Assembly: GCF_035440685.1 (NCBI RefSeq)
Contig: NZ_DAORMW010000025.1
Source of the DNA: Accumulibacter appositus
GTDB taxonomy: Bacteria > Pseudomonadota > Gammaproteobacteria > Burkholderiales > Rhodocyclaceae
Length of the DNA: 64,000 nucleotides
Reading direction: 5' to 3' (one strand)
Position numbers and translations under genes: made by a program. A model generated the notes under the pieces. The model was not told the origin of the DNA. It searched no databases and worked only from the letters and a program-made list of their open reading frames with translations. This document shows, in pieces, positions 7,969-16,953 of the stretch. Position 1 is the stretch's first letter; each line of letters opens with the position of its first letter.

Positions 7969-9024
7969 TCAACGCTTGAAGCGCTCCTCGGCTAGCGCGT
8001 CGGCCACCTCGCCAGTGGGCCGTGCTTCCTTGTCGGCGCGCTCGAAAATCTCCAGTAGCGTGTCGTGGATGCCTTCCAGATGACGCAGCAGGGCAGGGCG
8101 CTCGAAGCCGATTCGTTCATGATAGATGTCGATGATCCCGCCGGCATTGATCACGTAGTCTGGCGCGTAGAGGATGCCGCGACGCATCAGCTCGCTGCCG
8201 TGGCGCACTTCGGCCAGCTGGTTGTTGGCGGCGCCAGCGACGATGCTGGCGTGCAATAGCGGGATCGTCTCGTCGTTGAGAATGGCGCCCATGGCGCAGG
8301 GGGCGAAGACGTCCACGTCGGCTGCGTAGATGGCTTCCGGTGCCAGCGCGCTGGCACCCAGCTCCTGGCGCGCACGCACCAGATTTTCCTCATGGATGTC
8401 GGCGACCCACAGTTGCGCGCCGGCTTCCTTGAGCTGGCGAGCGAGGTCGAAACCGACGTTGCCGACCCCCTGGATCGCGACCCGCAAACCGTCAACTGAA
8501 TCACGTCCGAGCTTGCGCTTGACCGCTGCCTTGATGCCGAAGAAAGTACCGTAGGCGGTGGCCGGTGAGGGGTCGCCGCTGCGCATGCCCTCAGCGTCGT
8601 CGGAGGGCTTGTCGACAATGCCGGCGACGTGCGCCGTACGCGCGGCGAGGTATTTCATGTCGGCGACGCTGGTGCCCGAGTCCTCGGCGGCAACGTAGCG
8701 GCCGTTGAGCTGGTTCAAGGCGCGCGCAAAGGCGTCGAGCAGGGCCGGCGTCTTGTCGGTACGCGGATTGCCGATGATCACCGACTTGCCGCCACCGAAC
8801 TCGAGGCCGGCCAGGGCCGACTTGTAGGTCATGCCGCGCGACAGGCGCAACACATCGCGGATGGCATCGTCTTCGCTGGCGTAGTGCCACATGCGGCAGC
8901 CGCCGAGCGCCGGGCCGAGATTGGAATTGTGCACCGCGATGATGGCTTTCAGGCCGCTGGCGTCGTCGCTGCAGAAAACCACTTGTTCGTGATCGGCAAA
9001 ATCACGCAGGGAAAAAACGGACAT
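7969..9024 (-). CDS. Leu/Phe/Val-type NAD-dependent amino-acid dehydrogenase
   Basis: A 351-residue enzyme of the Glu/Leu/Phe/Val dehydrogenase family, which reversibly deaminates an amino acid to its 2-oxo acid with NAD+. Visible motifs are GPALGGCRMW, the catalytic-lysine region LEFGGGKSVI, AEDSGTSVADM and the Rossmann GVGNVG. The length matches leucine dehydrogenase (about 350) rather than glutamate dehydrogenase (about 420). I place the start at the ATG at 9024, which has AAGGAG eight bases upstream; the longer open frame reaching 9231 overlaps the neighbouring gene and is not used. It sits between the ferredoxin oxidoreductase (109 bp upstream) and the NSS transporter (80 bp downstream), all leftward. 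The 2-oxo acid would be the natural substrate of the neighbouring oxidoreductase. Confidence 0.92.
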   Translation of the reverse strand: MSVFSLRDFADHEQVVFCSDDASGLKAIIAVHNSNLGPALGGCRMWHYASEDDAIRDVLRLSRGMTYKSALAGLEFGGGKSVIIGNPRTDKTPALLDAFARALNQLNGRYVAAEDSGTSVADMKYLAARTAHVAGIVDKPSDDAEGMRSGDPSPATAYGTFFGIKAAVKRKLGRDSVDGLRVAIQGVGNVGFDLARQLKEAGAQLWVADIHEENLVRARQELGASALAPEAIYAADVDVFAPCAMGAILNDETIPLLHASIVAGAANNQLAEVRHGSELMRRGILYAPDYVINAGGIIDIYHERIGFERPALLRHLEGIHDTLLEIFERADKEARPTGEVADALAEERFKR

Positions 9025-9133
9025 GGCAATGCTCCTTATTCTGGTAATCAAGGATGCGGCAATCCCGCTGCCGTCGCTTGTGGCGAGCGGGGTGGAACTG
9101 CCGCGGGGGGCGAGGTTCTGAAGCGGCTCTCGA

Positions 9134-12100
9134 TCAGGCCGAGACTTTGCTCGTCGGCATCTGTTGCATGACCTGTACGCTCGGTGCGCTCTGGCCGTTG
9201 AAGCGTGCCAGCAGCGCTTCCTGCTGCGCACGGGCGTGCTCGATATAGCGCTCGCGGATATGGCCGAAGCCGCGAATCTGCTCGGGCAGGCTGGCCAGTT
9301 CGACGGCCAGTTCGTGTTTGCTGGTATCGAGGCCGGCGAGCAGGCTTTCGATCAGTGCCTCGTAGTCGGCGATCAGTTGCCGGTCGAGCCTGCGCTCGGC
9401 GCTGCGCGCGAAGATATCGAAGCGGCCGCCGCGCAGGTGCTTGCAGCCGGCCAGAATACGCATCGCCTTGAGCATCCATGGGCCGTAGCGACGCTTCTTG
9501 AGCTGCCCAGTCGCCGGGTCCTTGCCGGCAAGCAGCGGCGGTGCGAGGTGGAAGACCAGTTTGTAGTCGCCCTCGAACTGCGCCTCGACGCTGTTGATGA
9601 AGGCGCCGTTGGTATATAGCCGGGCCACTTCGTACTCGTCCTTGTAGGCAAGCAGCTTGTAGTAGCCGCGGGCGACGGCTTCGCCGAGCAGCGAGATTCC
9701 CGGCGTCAGCGCTTCTTCGGCCGCACGCACGCGCTTGACCAGCGCCAGGTAGCGCTCGGCATAGGCGGCGTCCTGATATTCGCTGAGCTGCTGCTGGCGG
9801 CGGGCGATCAACTCGTCGACGCTGCTCGACAGGCGGTGATGATCGGGCAGCTGCGTCGCTTGCGCGGCCTTGACCACCGCCGCCCTATCGACGGCCGCAA
9901 CGCGGCCCCACTGGAAAGCGGTGGTGTTGGCATTGACGGCCGCGGCGTTGATCTCGATGGCGCGTAGAATCGCCGCGCGCGACAGCGGTACCAGGCCTTT
10001 CTGCCAGGCGAAGCCGAGCATGAACAGGTTGGTGGCGATGGCGTCGCCCATGATTGCCGTCGCCAGCTGCGAGGCGTCGAGGAAATCGGCGCTGTCGCTC
10101 CCGACGGCGTCGGCGATGCGCGCTTCCATGCCGTCCTGCGGGAACTGCGGATCCGGGTTGGCGACGACGTCACCGCTGCGCGCCTGCGCGGCAAAGCCGC
10201 GCACGAAGTCGCTGGTGGTGCTCTGGTCGCGGTTGATGACCACACGGGTGTAGCCGGTGCGCATCTTGGCGATCGATTCGTCGCTGGCGGCGACGACCAG
10301 GTCGCAGGCGATTACCGCGTTGGCTTCGCCGGCGGCGACCCGCGCCGCGTAGAGTTGTTCCTGGCGGTCGGCGATGCGCACATGCGACCACACGGCGCCG
10401 CCTTTCTGAGCCAGCCCGGCCATGTCGAGCACCAGCACGCCTTTGCCTTCGAGGTGCGCGGACATGCCCAGTAGCGCCCCGATGGTCACCACGCCGGTAC
10501 CGCCAACGCCGGTGATCAGCATGCTCCACGGCTTCGCCGTGCCCGGCAATGTCGGCTCGGGCAGTTGCGCGAACAGGGCCTCGCTCGGCGTCGCTGCCTT
10601 GCCCTTCTTCAGCGCGCCGCCTTCGACGGTCACGAAGCTCGGGCAGAAGCCCTTGATGCAGGAGAAGTCCTTGTTGCACGCCGATTGGTCGATGGCCCGC
10701 TTGCGCCCGAACTCGGTCTCGACCGGAACCACCGACATGCAGTTGGATTTCTCCGAGCAGTCGCCACAGCCTTCGCAGACCAGGTCGTTGATCAGCACCC
10801 GCTTTGCCGGATCGGGAAATTTGCCGCGCTTGCGACGCCGGCGCTTCTCGGCGGCGCAGGTCTGGTCGTAGATGATGGCGGTCGCGCCCGGCACGCTGCG
10901 CAGTTCGCGCTGTACCGCGTCCAGCTGGTCGCGATGACGCACCGGTGTGCCGGACGGCAGGGCCGCGTCGCCGTGGTATTTCCCCGGTTCGTCGGTGACC
11001 ACGACAATGCTCTTGATGCCCTCGGCGGCGATCTGCCGGGCGATGATCGGCACGCTCAGCGGGCCGTCGTGCGGCTGCCCGCCGGTCATGGCGACGGCGT
11101 CGTTGTAGAGAATCTTGTAGGTGATGTTTACCCCGGCGGCGATCGACTGGCGGATGGCGAGCAGCCCGGAGTGGAAATAGGTGCCGTCGCCGAGGTTGGC
11201 AAAGACGTGCTGGGTGCTGGTGAAGGGTGATTGTCCGACCCAGGCGACGCCTTCACCGCCCATCTGACAGAAGGTCTGCGTCGACTCAGGTGAGAGCCAG
11301 GTGGCCATGTAGTGGCAACCGATGCCGGCCAGCGCGCGTGAGCCTTGCGGAACTTTGGTCGAGGTGTTGTGCGGACAGCCCGAGCAGTAGTGCGGAATGC
11401 GGGCGATGGCGCGGTTCGGCTTGGCCAGTGCGGCCTCTTTCTCTTCCAGGAAGGCCAGGCGTGCGGCGACGCGCTCGGAGGTGTAATAGATGGCAATGCG
11501 CGCGGCGATGACGCGGGCGATCATCGCCGGTGTCAGCTCGCCGGCAGCCGGCAGCAACCATTCCGAGTGCGGCAGCGACCATTCGCCTTTCTCGTCGAAC
11601 TTGCCGATGACCCGCGGCCGCGCCGATTCGCTCCAGTTGTAGAGCTCTTCCTTGAGCTGGTATTCGAGGAACTGGCGCTTCTCCTCGATGACCAGGATCT
11701 CTTCCAGCCCTTCGGCGAATGCGCGCACGCCTTCGGCCTCCAGCGGCCAGACCATGCCCACCTTGTACAGGCGCAGGCCGATTTTCGCCGCCACCGCGTC
11801 GTCGATGCCCAGGTCTTCCAGGGCCTGGCGCACATCGAGATAGCTCTTGCCGCTGGTGACGATGCCCAGGCGCGGCGTCGGGCTGTCGATGACCACCTTG
11901 TTCAGCTGGTTGGCGCGGCAGTAGGCGAGCGCGGCGTAGAGCTTGTGGTGCAGCAGGCGTTTCTCCTGCACCAAGGGTGGATCGGGCCAGCGCAGATTGA
12001 GGCCGTCGGCCGGCAAGGGGAAGGCGCTGGGGATGATGGTTTCGACGGCAAAGGGGTCGACGTTCACCGATGCCGAGGTCTCGACGGTGTCGGCCAGCGC

Positions 12101-12748
12101 CTTGAACGCCACCCAGCAACCGGAATAGCGCGACAGCGCGAAACCGTGGAGGCCCAGTTCCAGGTATTCCTGGATGTCGGCCGGGGCCAGCACCGGCATC
12201 ATCAGCGCCTTGAACACGTGCTCGGTCTGATGCGGTAAGGTCGAGGACTTGGCGGCGTGGTCGTCGCCGGCAATCGCCAGCACGCCGCCGAATTTCGAGC
12301 TGCCTGCGGCATTGGCGTGGCGGAACACGTCGCCGCTTCGATCGACTCCCGGGCCCTTGCCGTACCACATGGCGAAGACGCCGTCGTAGCGGGCGTTCCT
12401 GTCGAGGGTGACCTGCTGCGTGCCCCACACCGCGGTCGCGGCCAGGTCTTCGTTGAGCCCGGCCTGGAAGTGGATGTGCTTGGGCTCGAGGAATTTCTTC
12501 GCTCGCCAGAACTCGTGGTCGACGTTGCCGAGCGGCGAGCCGCGGTAGCCGCTGACAAAGCCGGCGGTGTTCAGCCCGGCGCGTTCGTCGCGGGCGCGTT
12601 GCAGCATCGGCAGACGGACCAGCGCCTGTGTTCCGTTGAGGTAGACGCGACCGCTCGCCAACTGATACTTGTCATCCAGTGCAACGGCGCGCAGTCCGCT
12701 GTTTTCCGCGTCGCTCACATCTCCGGCATTTCTCTGCGTTGCATCCAT
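9134..12748 (-). CDS. Indolepyruvate ferredoxin oxidoreductase family protein (fused IorA-IorB type)
   Basis: A 1204-residue fused 2-oxoacid:ferredoxin oxidoreductase that oxidatively decarboxylates aryl or branched 2-oxo acids to acyl-CoA and reduces ferredoxin. The N-terminal pyrimidine-binding region begins near LASGRVYLNGTQALVRL. The thiamine-diphosphate site is marked by HYCSGCPHNTSTKVP and GIGCHYMA. A cysteine cluster for iron-sulfur centres follows (CEGCGDC, then CNKDFSCIKGFC). The gamma/IorB-like domain starts near ITGVGGTGVVTIGALL. The length is as expected for proteobacterial fused forms. The ATG at 12748 has GAGGAG upstream. It heads the leftward oxidoreductase-dehydrogenase-transporter set and is divergent from a LysR regulator, which probably controls it. 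Confidence 0.93.
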   Translation of the reverse strand: MDATQRNAGDVSDAENSGLRAVALDDKYQLASGRVYLNGTQALVRLPMLQRARDERAGLNTAGFVSGYRGSPLGNVDHEFWRAKKFLEPKHIHFQAGLNEDLAATAVWGTQQVTLDRNARYDGVFAMWYGKGPGVDRSGDVFRHANAAGSSKFGGVLAIAGDDHAAKSSTLPHQTEHVFKALMMPVLAPADIQEYLELGLHGFALSRYSGCWVAFKALADTVETSASVNVDPFAVETIIPSAFPLPADGLNLRWPDPPLVQEKRLLHHKLYAALAYCRANQLNKVVIDSPTPRLGIVTSGKSYLDVRQALEDLGIDDAVAAKIGLRLYKVGMVWPLEAEGVRAFAEGLEEILVIEEKRQFLEYQLKEELYNWSESARPRVIGKFDEKGEWSLPHSEWLLPAAGELTPAMIARVIAARIAIYYTSERVAARLAFLEEKEAALAKPNRAIARIPHYCSGCPHNTSTKVPQGSRALAGIGCHYMATWLSPESTQTFCQMGGEGVAWVGQSPFTSTQHVFANLGDGTYFHSGLLAIRQSIAAGVNITYKILYNDAVAMTGGQPHDGPLSVPIIARQIAAEGIKSIVVVTDEPGKYHGDAALPSGTPVRHRDQLDAVQRELRSVPGATAIIYDQTCAAEKRRRRKRGKFPDPAKRVLINDLVCEGCGDCSEKSNCMSVVPVETEFGRKRAIDQSACNKDFSCIKGFCPSFVTVEGGALKKGKAATPSEALFAQLPEPTLPGTAKPWSMLITGVGGTGVVTIGALLGMSAHLEGKGVLVLDMAGLAQKGGAVWSHVRIADRQEQLYAARVAAGEANAVIACDLVVAASDESIAKMRTGYTRVVINRDQSTTSDFVRGFAAQARSGDVVANPDPQFPQDGMEARIADAVGSDSADFLDASQLATAIMGDAIATNLFMLGFAWQKGLVPLSRAAILRAIEINAAAVNANTTAFQWGRVAAVDRAAVVKAAQATQLPDHHRLSSSVDELIARRQQQLSEYQDAAYAERYLALVKRVRAAEEALTPGISLLGEAVARGYYKLLAYKDEYEVARLYTNGAFINSVEAQFEGDYKLVFHLAPPLLAGKDPATGQLKKRRYGPWMLKAMRILAGCKHLRGGRFDIFARSAERRLDRQLIADYEALIESLLAGLDTSKHELAVELASLPEQIRGFGHIRERYIEHARAQQEALLARFNGQSAPSVQVMQQMPTSKVSA

Positions 12749-12809
12749 TTGGCTGTCTCCTCGATGGACGGGGCATTATGTTTCGCGAAATGATAGGGAA
12801 TTGTCGAGT

Positions 12810-12852
12810 TATCGTAAAATCACAAAAACGCACGCGAGGTATCAGAAAATCA
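12810..12852. promoter_or_regulatory. Direct repeat TATCnnAAAATCA, candidate LysR operator
   Basis: TATCGTAAAATCA (12810-12822) and TATCAGAAAATCA (12840-12852) are direct repeats 30 bp apart, close to three helical turns, inside the 105-bp divergent region between the oxidoreductase and the LysR gene. The second copy ends one base before the LysR ATG. A 10-bp palindrome TTTCGCGAAA lies at 12781-12790. A role in auto- and divergent regulation is inferred from position only. Confidence 0.4.
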
Positions 12853-12853
12853 G

Positions 12854-13759
12854 ATGGCAAGCGACGTGACTCTGCGCCAACTCCGTTATTTTGCGGCCGC
12901 CGCCGAGACCGGGCAGTTCTCGATGGCGGCGGCGAGCCTCTTCGTCTCGCAGTCGGCGATCACCAACGCCGTCCTCCTGCTTGAAGACCGGCTGGGGGTC
13001 AAATTGTTCGATCGTAAGCCGCACGGCGTTTCGCTCACTGCCGAGGGGCACAGCTTTTATCAGCACGCCCGGCACATCCTCGACTCGCTGCAGGACGCGT
13101 TGCGCGAACCGCGCTTTCGTATCAACGACCTGCGTGGCGCGATCCGCATCGCCGCCACCTATTCCGTGCTCGGCTATTTTCTGCCGCCACTGTTCGCCCG
13201 CTTTCGTGCCAACTACCCGGACATCGATTTCGACCTGCATGACCTGGGTCGGCGCAAGGTCGAAGCGGCGGTGCTCTCCGGTGACCAGGAGCTGGGGGTG
13301 CTGATTCTCTCCAATGTCGAGGATCGCGAGCGCTTCGGCCACCATGTCCTGATGCGTTCGCGTCGTCAGCTATGGGCGGCCGCCGGCCATCCGGTGCTGG
13401 AGCAGTCCTATCCCTCGCTGGCCGACATCGCGCGCCAGCCCTACATCCTGCTCACCGTCGATGAGGGCGAGGAATCGAATCGCCGCTACTGGACCGACAA
13501 CGGCCTGAGCCCGAATATCGCTTTTCGCACCAACGGCATGGAAGCCCTGCGCGGCCTGGTCGCACACGGTTTCGGGGTGACCATCCTCAGCGACATGGTC
13601 TATCGCCCGTGGTCGCTCGAAGGCAAGAAAATCGAAGCGCGCCCGATCCTCGATGCCATTCCCCATCTGGAGGTCGGTTTGATCTGGGCGAAGGACGCGA
13701 CACTCGCCGAACCGGCCGAAGCCTTGCGGCAGTTTCTGATCCAGGCTTGCGGGAACTGA
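12854..13759 (+). CDS. LysR-family transcriptional regulator
   Basis: A 301-residue LysR-type regulator. The N-terminal winged helix-turn-helix is clear (TLRQLRYFAAAAETGQFS, then SQSAITNAVLLLEDRLGVKL, residues about 6-50) and is followed by the periplasmic-binding-protein-like effector domain (about 92-300). It is transcribed away from the indolepyruvate ferredoxin oxidoreductase operon with only 105 bp between the two start codons, the classic arrangement for LysR control of a divergent catabolic operon. The inducer is probably an amino acid or the 2-oxo acid derived from it, by inference from context. A 30-bp-spaced direct repeat ends next to its ATG and could be its binding site. Confidence 0.93.
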   Translation: MASDVTLRQLRYFAAAAETGQFSMAAASLFVSQSAITNAVLLLEDRLGVKLFDRKPHGVSLTAEGHSFYQHARHILDSLQDALREPRFRINDLRGAIRIAATYSVLGYFLPPLFARFRANYPDIDFDLHDLGRRKVEAAVLSGDQELGVLILSNVEDRERFGHHVLMRSRRQLWAAAGHPVLEQSYPSLADIARQPYILLTVDEGEESNRRYWTDNGLSPNIAFRTNGMEALRGLVAHGFGVTILSDMVYRPWSLEGKKIEARPILDAIPHLEVGLIWAKDATLAEPAEALRQFLIQACGN

Positions 13760-13874
13760 TGGTCCTGCGCCCGCATGTGCCGGGACGGACTGATGGCCGT
13801 TGGTGGCGCCGTTTGCCAATTCCTGGGCCGAGCGCTAAGATTATTGTCGAATATTTCAACAGTCGAGGCGGATC

Positions 13875-14108
13875 ATGGCAACCATGAACTTCAGCATTCC
13901 AGATGATGTGAAAGAGCGCTTCAACGCGACATTTGCCAAGCAGAACAAGAGCGCGATCATCACCCGGTTCATCGAGGAGGCGATTGCCCGTGCCGAGCGG
14001 AAGGAACGCAGCGATGCGGCCATCGATCGAATTCTCGCGCGCCTGGATCAGCGCACGCCGGTGAGTGAGGATGCGGTTCGCGAATCTCGCGAAGAAGGTC
14101 GCCCCTGA
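13875..14108 (+). CDS. Ribbon-helix-helix antitoxin (VapB-like)
   Basis: A 77-residue protein whose N-terminus MNFSIPDDVKERFNATF followed by a helix (KSAIITRFIEEAIARAE) has the beta-strand-helix-helix pattern of Arc/CopG-type DNA-binding antitoxins. The start could be the ATG at 13875 (with GAGGCGG just upstream) or 13884. Its stop codon overlaps the start of the downstream PIN-domain gene by one base (TGATG), which couples their translation. It is expected to neutralise the PIN ribonuclease and repress the operon promoter. The charged C-terminal tail would be the toxin-binding part. Confidence 0.8.
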   Translation: MATMNFSIPDDVKERFNATFAKQNKSAIITRFIEEAIARAERKERSDAAIDRILARLDQRTPVSEDAVRESREEGRP

Positions 14109-14533
14109 TGCGTTTGCTGACGGCGGACGCCAGCGTGCTGCTCAAGTGGTATTTGCAGACCGGCGAGGAGAATGACTTACCACAGGCAGCCGCAATCCTC
14201 GTCGGTTTGCGCAAAGGCGACTTTGCCTTGCGGCAGCCGCCGCACGCACTGCTCGAAGTCGCTGCCGTTCTCGTTCGCGAACGTCCCTCCTCGCTTGGCA
14301 GCGACCTCGCTGAAATCGATGCCATTCTCGCCGAAGCCATCACGCTTGATGCCGAACGCCTTCTGCCGCGTGCTCTGCAGCTTTCGCTTGCGCTGCGCCA
14401 CCACTTGTTCGACACGCTTTACCACGCCGCTGCTCTGGAGACCGGGGCGACGCTGCTTACCGCTGATCGGCGCTACTACGACAAGGCCCGCCATCTCGAC
14501 AACATCACGCTTCTGAAAGATCTCCGCGCATGA
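14108..14533 (+). CDS. PIN-domain toxin (VapC-like ribonuclease)
   Basis: A 141-residue PIN-domain protein. The acidic active-site residues are visible at the expected spacing: Asp in TADASVLLKW (about residue 7), Glu in HALLEVAAVL (about 49), Asp in HHLFDTLYHAAAL (about 100), and Asp in LLTADRRYYDKA (about 119). VapC toxins are Mg2+-dependent endoribonucleases, usually cutting tRNA or rRNA. The one-base overlap with the upstream ribbon-helix-helix gene makes a complete, apparently intact toxin-antitoxin pair. The pair sits alone between a LysR gene and a metabolic gene, with no mobile-element remnant beside it. Confidence 0.88.
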   Translation: MRLLTADASVLLKWYLQTGEENDLPQAAAILVGLRKGDFALRQPPHALLEVAAVLVRERPSSLGSDLAEIDAILAEAITLDAERLLPRALQLSLALRHHLFDTLYHAAALETGATLLTADRRYYDKARHLDNITLLKDLRA

Positions 14534-14708
14534 GCGCCCGCCTTGTAGACGGCGTCGCCGGCTTCGCGTATTGCCAGCACTGCCCCTTCGGCGTCGAATA
14601 CTTTCCGTGCGTCGAGCGTTTGCGCAAGCTGCCGACATACGATTGACAGGACGATCGGCGCGAACCTAGGATGGATCGAATTCAAAATCAAGCACGGTGT
14701 TTAAACCT

Positions 14709-16208
14709 ATGAATGATCCTGGACAGCTGCCGCACTTTATAAATGGTCGTCTCGTCCCTGGCGGTGATTCGCGCTGGGGCGAGGTCTTCAATCCGGCGAC
14801 CGGGCAGCTCACGGCGCGGGTGCCGCTGGCCAGTGCCGACGAGACCGGCAAGGCGGTCGCCGCGGCAGCCGCCGCGCTGCCCGAGTGGTCGGATACGCCG
14901 CCACTGCGACGCGCGCGGGTGCTCTTCCGCTTCCGCGAGCTGCTCGAGCAGCATCGCGACGAGCTGGCGGCGATCGTCACCGGCGAGCACGGCAAGGTGC
15001 TCGACGATGCCCGCGGCGAGGTCATTCGTGGCATGGAGGTCGTCGAGTTTGCCTGTGGTATCCCGCAGCTGCTCAAGGGTGAATACTCCGACCAGATCGG
15101 CTGTGGTGTCGACAGCTGGTCGATTCGCCAGCCGGTCGGTGTCTGCGCCGGCATCACGCCTTTCAACTTTCCGGTGATGGTGCCGATGTGGATGTTTCCG
15201 GTCGCACTGGCCTGTGGCAATACCTTCATTCTCAAGCCTTCCGAACGCGACCCCTCGGCCAGCCTGTTCATCGCCGATCTGTTGGCTCAGGCCGGGCTGC
15301 CGAAAGGGGTGTTCAATGTCGTGCATGGCGACAAGGAAGCGGTCGATAGCTTGCTCGCCGATGCGCGTGTCGCCGCGGTCAGTTTCGTCGGCTCGACAGC
15401 GATTGCCGAGTACATCTACGCGACGGGGACTGCCAATGGCAAGCGGGTACAGGCGCTCGGCGGCGCCAAAAACCACATGGTGGTGATGCCGGACGCCGAC
15501 CTCGAGCAGGCGGTCGAGGCTCTGATTGGCGCCGCCTATGGTTCGGCCGGCGAGCGCTGCATGGCGATATCGGTGGCGGTAGCGGTCGGCGATGTGGGCG
15601 CGCAACTGGTGCCGGCACTGGCCAGACGCGTGCGCGCGTTGAAGGTCGGTGCCGGCACCGAGCCGGGCATGGAAATGGGGCCACTGGTGACCCGGCAGCA
15701 TCTCGACAAGGTGCGCGGCTATGTTGATCTAGGCGTTGCCGAGGGGGCGGCGCTGCTGGTCGATGGCCGCGACCTGCACCTTGCCGCTCACCATGAGGGC
15801 TTCTTTCTCGGTGGCTGCCTGTTCGACGGCGTCTCCCCCGACATGCGCATCTATCGCGAGGAGATCTTCGGGCCGGTGCTGTGCGTCGTGCATGTCCCGG
15901 ACTTCGAGGCCGCTGTCGCCCTCATCAATGCCCACGAATATGGCAACGGCGTGGCGGTGTTTACGCGCAGCGGCCATGTCGCGAGAGAATTCGTGCGCCG
16001 CATCGAGGTTGGCATGGTTGGCGTCAATGTGCCGATTCCCGTCCCGATGGCTTTCCATAGTTTCGGCGGCTGGAAGCGCTCCCTGTTCGGCGACCATGCG
16101 GTCCATGGTCCGGATGGCGTGCACTTCTACACTCGCTTGAAAACGGCGACCGGTCGCTGGCCGCAGGACACGGCGAGCAACGCCAGTTTTGTCATGCCTA
16201 CGCATTGA
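14709..16208 (+). CDS. mmsA: Methylmalonate-semialdehyde dehydrogenase (CoA-acylating)
   Basis: A 499-residue aldehyde dehydrogenase of the MmsA type, converting methylmalonate semialdehyde plus CoA and NAD+ to propionyl-CoA in valine and myo-inositol catabolism. The diagnostic motif YGSAGERCMA carries the catalytic cysteine; ITPFNFPVMVPMWMFPVA is typical of MmsA, as is FGGWKRSLFGD near the C-terminus. The length matches the family. I use the ATG at 14709; an in-frame GTG at 14697 would add four residues, and neither has a strong ribosome-binding site. The gene stands alone, with the DUF3037 gene starting about 80 bp after it. Propionyl-CoA made here could feed PHA synthesis in an organism of this type (inference). 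Confidence 0.92.
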   Translation: MNDPGQLPHFINGRLVPGGDSRWGEVFNPATGQLTARVPLASADETGKAVAAAAAALPEWSDTPPLRRARVLFRFRELLEQHRDELAAIVTGEHGKVLDDARGEVIRGMEVVEFACGIPQLLKGEYSDQIGCGVDSWSIRQPVGVCAGITPFNFPVMVPMWMFPVALACGNTFILKPSERDPSASLFIADLLAQAGLPKGVFNVVHGDKEAVDSLLADARVAAVSFVGSTAIAEYIYATGTANGKRVQALGGAKNHMVVMPDADLEQAVEALIGAAYGSAGERCMAISVAVAVGDVGAQLVPALARRVRALKVGAGTEPGMEMGPLVTRQHLDKVRGYVDLGVAEGAALLVDGRDLHLAAHHEGFFLGGCLFDGVSPDMRIYREEIFGPVLCVVHVPDFEAAVALINAHEYGNGVAVFTRSGHVAREFVRRIEVGMVGVNVPIPVPMAFHSFGGWKRSLFGDHAVHGPDGVHFYTRLKTATGRWPQDTASNASFVMPTH

Positions 16209-16290
16209 CCGCTGCCATGCCCGCCCGTCGTACAACCCTGTTCTATCTCTGGCGTCGGCCTGCGTTCGTAGGCCGGCTGATCGGGCGGCC

Positions 16291-16725
16291 GTGAAAGAGT
16301 TCGCCTGCCAATATGCCCTGCTTCGCTTTCGTCCTTTCGCCGAAACAGGCGAATTTGCCAATGTGGGAGTCGTTCTGCTGGCCGGCGAGGCCGGCTTTTT
16401 CGGCTTTCGCCTGCTCAAGCGTTACGGTCGGCTGACGCAATTCTTCTACCCGTTCGACCGCGAGGTGTACCTGAACGGGCGCGAGTTGTTCAAGGAAGAA
16501 CTGCAGCGCTTCGCCGGCGAACTGCGCCGCGACGCGCTCGACGGCGGCAGGGCTGCGCCGAACCTGCTCCTGGCGAGCAAGCATTTCGCCGATCTGGTTC
16601 GCTCGCGCGACGCCATGTTCCACTTCGACCAACAGCGGCTCGTTCTTGCCAACGACCCGGCAACAAAACTCGATGCCCTCTACGACCACTACTGCGAGCG
16701 CAATTTCATGAGCAGGGAGTATTGA
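16291..16725 (+). CDS. DUF3037 domain protein
   Basis: A 144-residue protein matching the DUF3037 pattern: CQYALLRFRPFAETGEFANV followed by GVVLL and a central basic/acidic helix. The open frame extends upstream to an ATG at 16189 that overlaps mmsA, but the domain begins immediately after the GTG at 16291 and the added upstream residues look non-coding, so the GTG is preferred. The function of DUF3037 is unknown. In many genomes it is a partner of a HipA-like kinase gene, but no such gene is next to it here. No signal peptide or membrane segment is visible. Confidence 0.82.
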   Translation: MKEFACQYALLRFRPFAETGEFANVGVVLLAGEAGFFGFRLLKRYGRLTQFFYPFDREVYLNGRELFKEELQRFAGELRRDALDGGRAAPNLLLASKHFADLVRSRDAMFHFDQQRLVLANDPATKLDALYDHYCERNFMSREY

Positions 16726-16953
16726 TCAGCGGCGGTGTCGTGCGCGTTTCCCGGCCGAGCAAGTGCGCTCCCGCCGCGCTTTGGCGTTGCCGCTGGCCGA
16801 AAGGAAGCTCGCCGTTTGCCGAGATGGCGCAAGCAGGATACCGCCGCCGCACCCCGTTCCATCTCGAGTCGCTCTAGCGATGGCAGCGTTATGAGTTCTC
16901 TGCTACCGTAGGCATCTTGAGTATTTCAACGCCGACCGAGGAGTAATTTGCTG

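Noticed and set aside
13875..14533. Sign of a mobile island around the toxin-antitoxin pair
   Set aside because: No integrase, insertion sequence, tRNA junction or direct repeats flank it; the neighbours are ordinary chromosomal genes.
14530..14646. A 38-codon frame starting in a four-base overlap with the VapC-like gene
   Set aside because: The overlap is attractive, but the product has no recognisable domain. The minus strand over the same bases reads equally well (RKVFDAEGAVLAIREAGDAV), so it may be a gene remnant rather than a third operon member.
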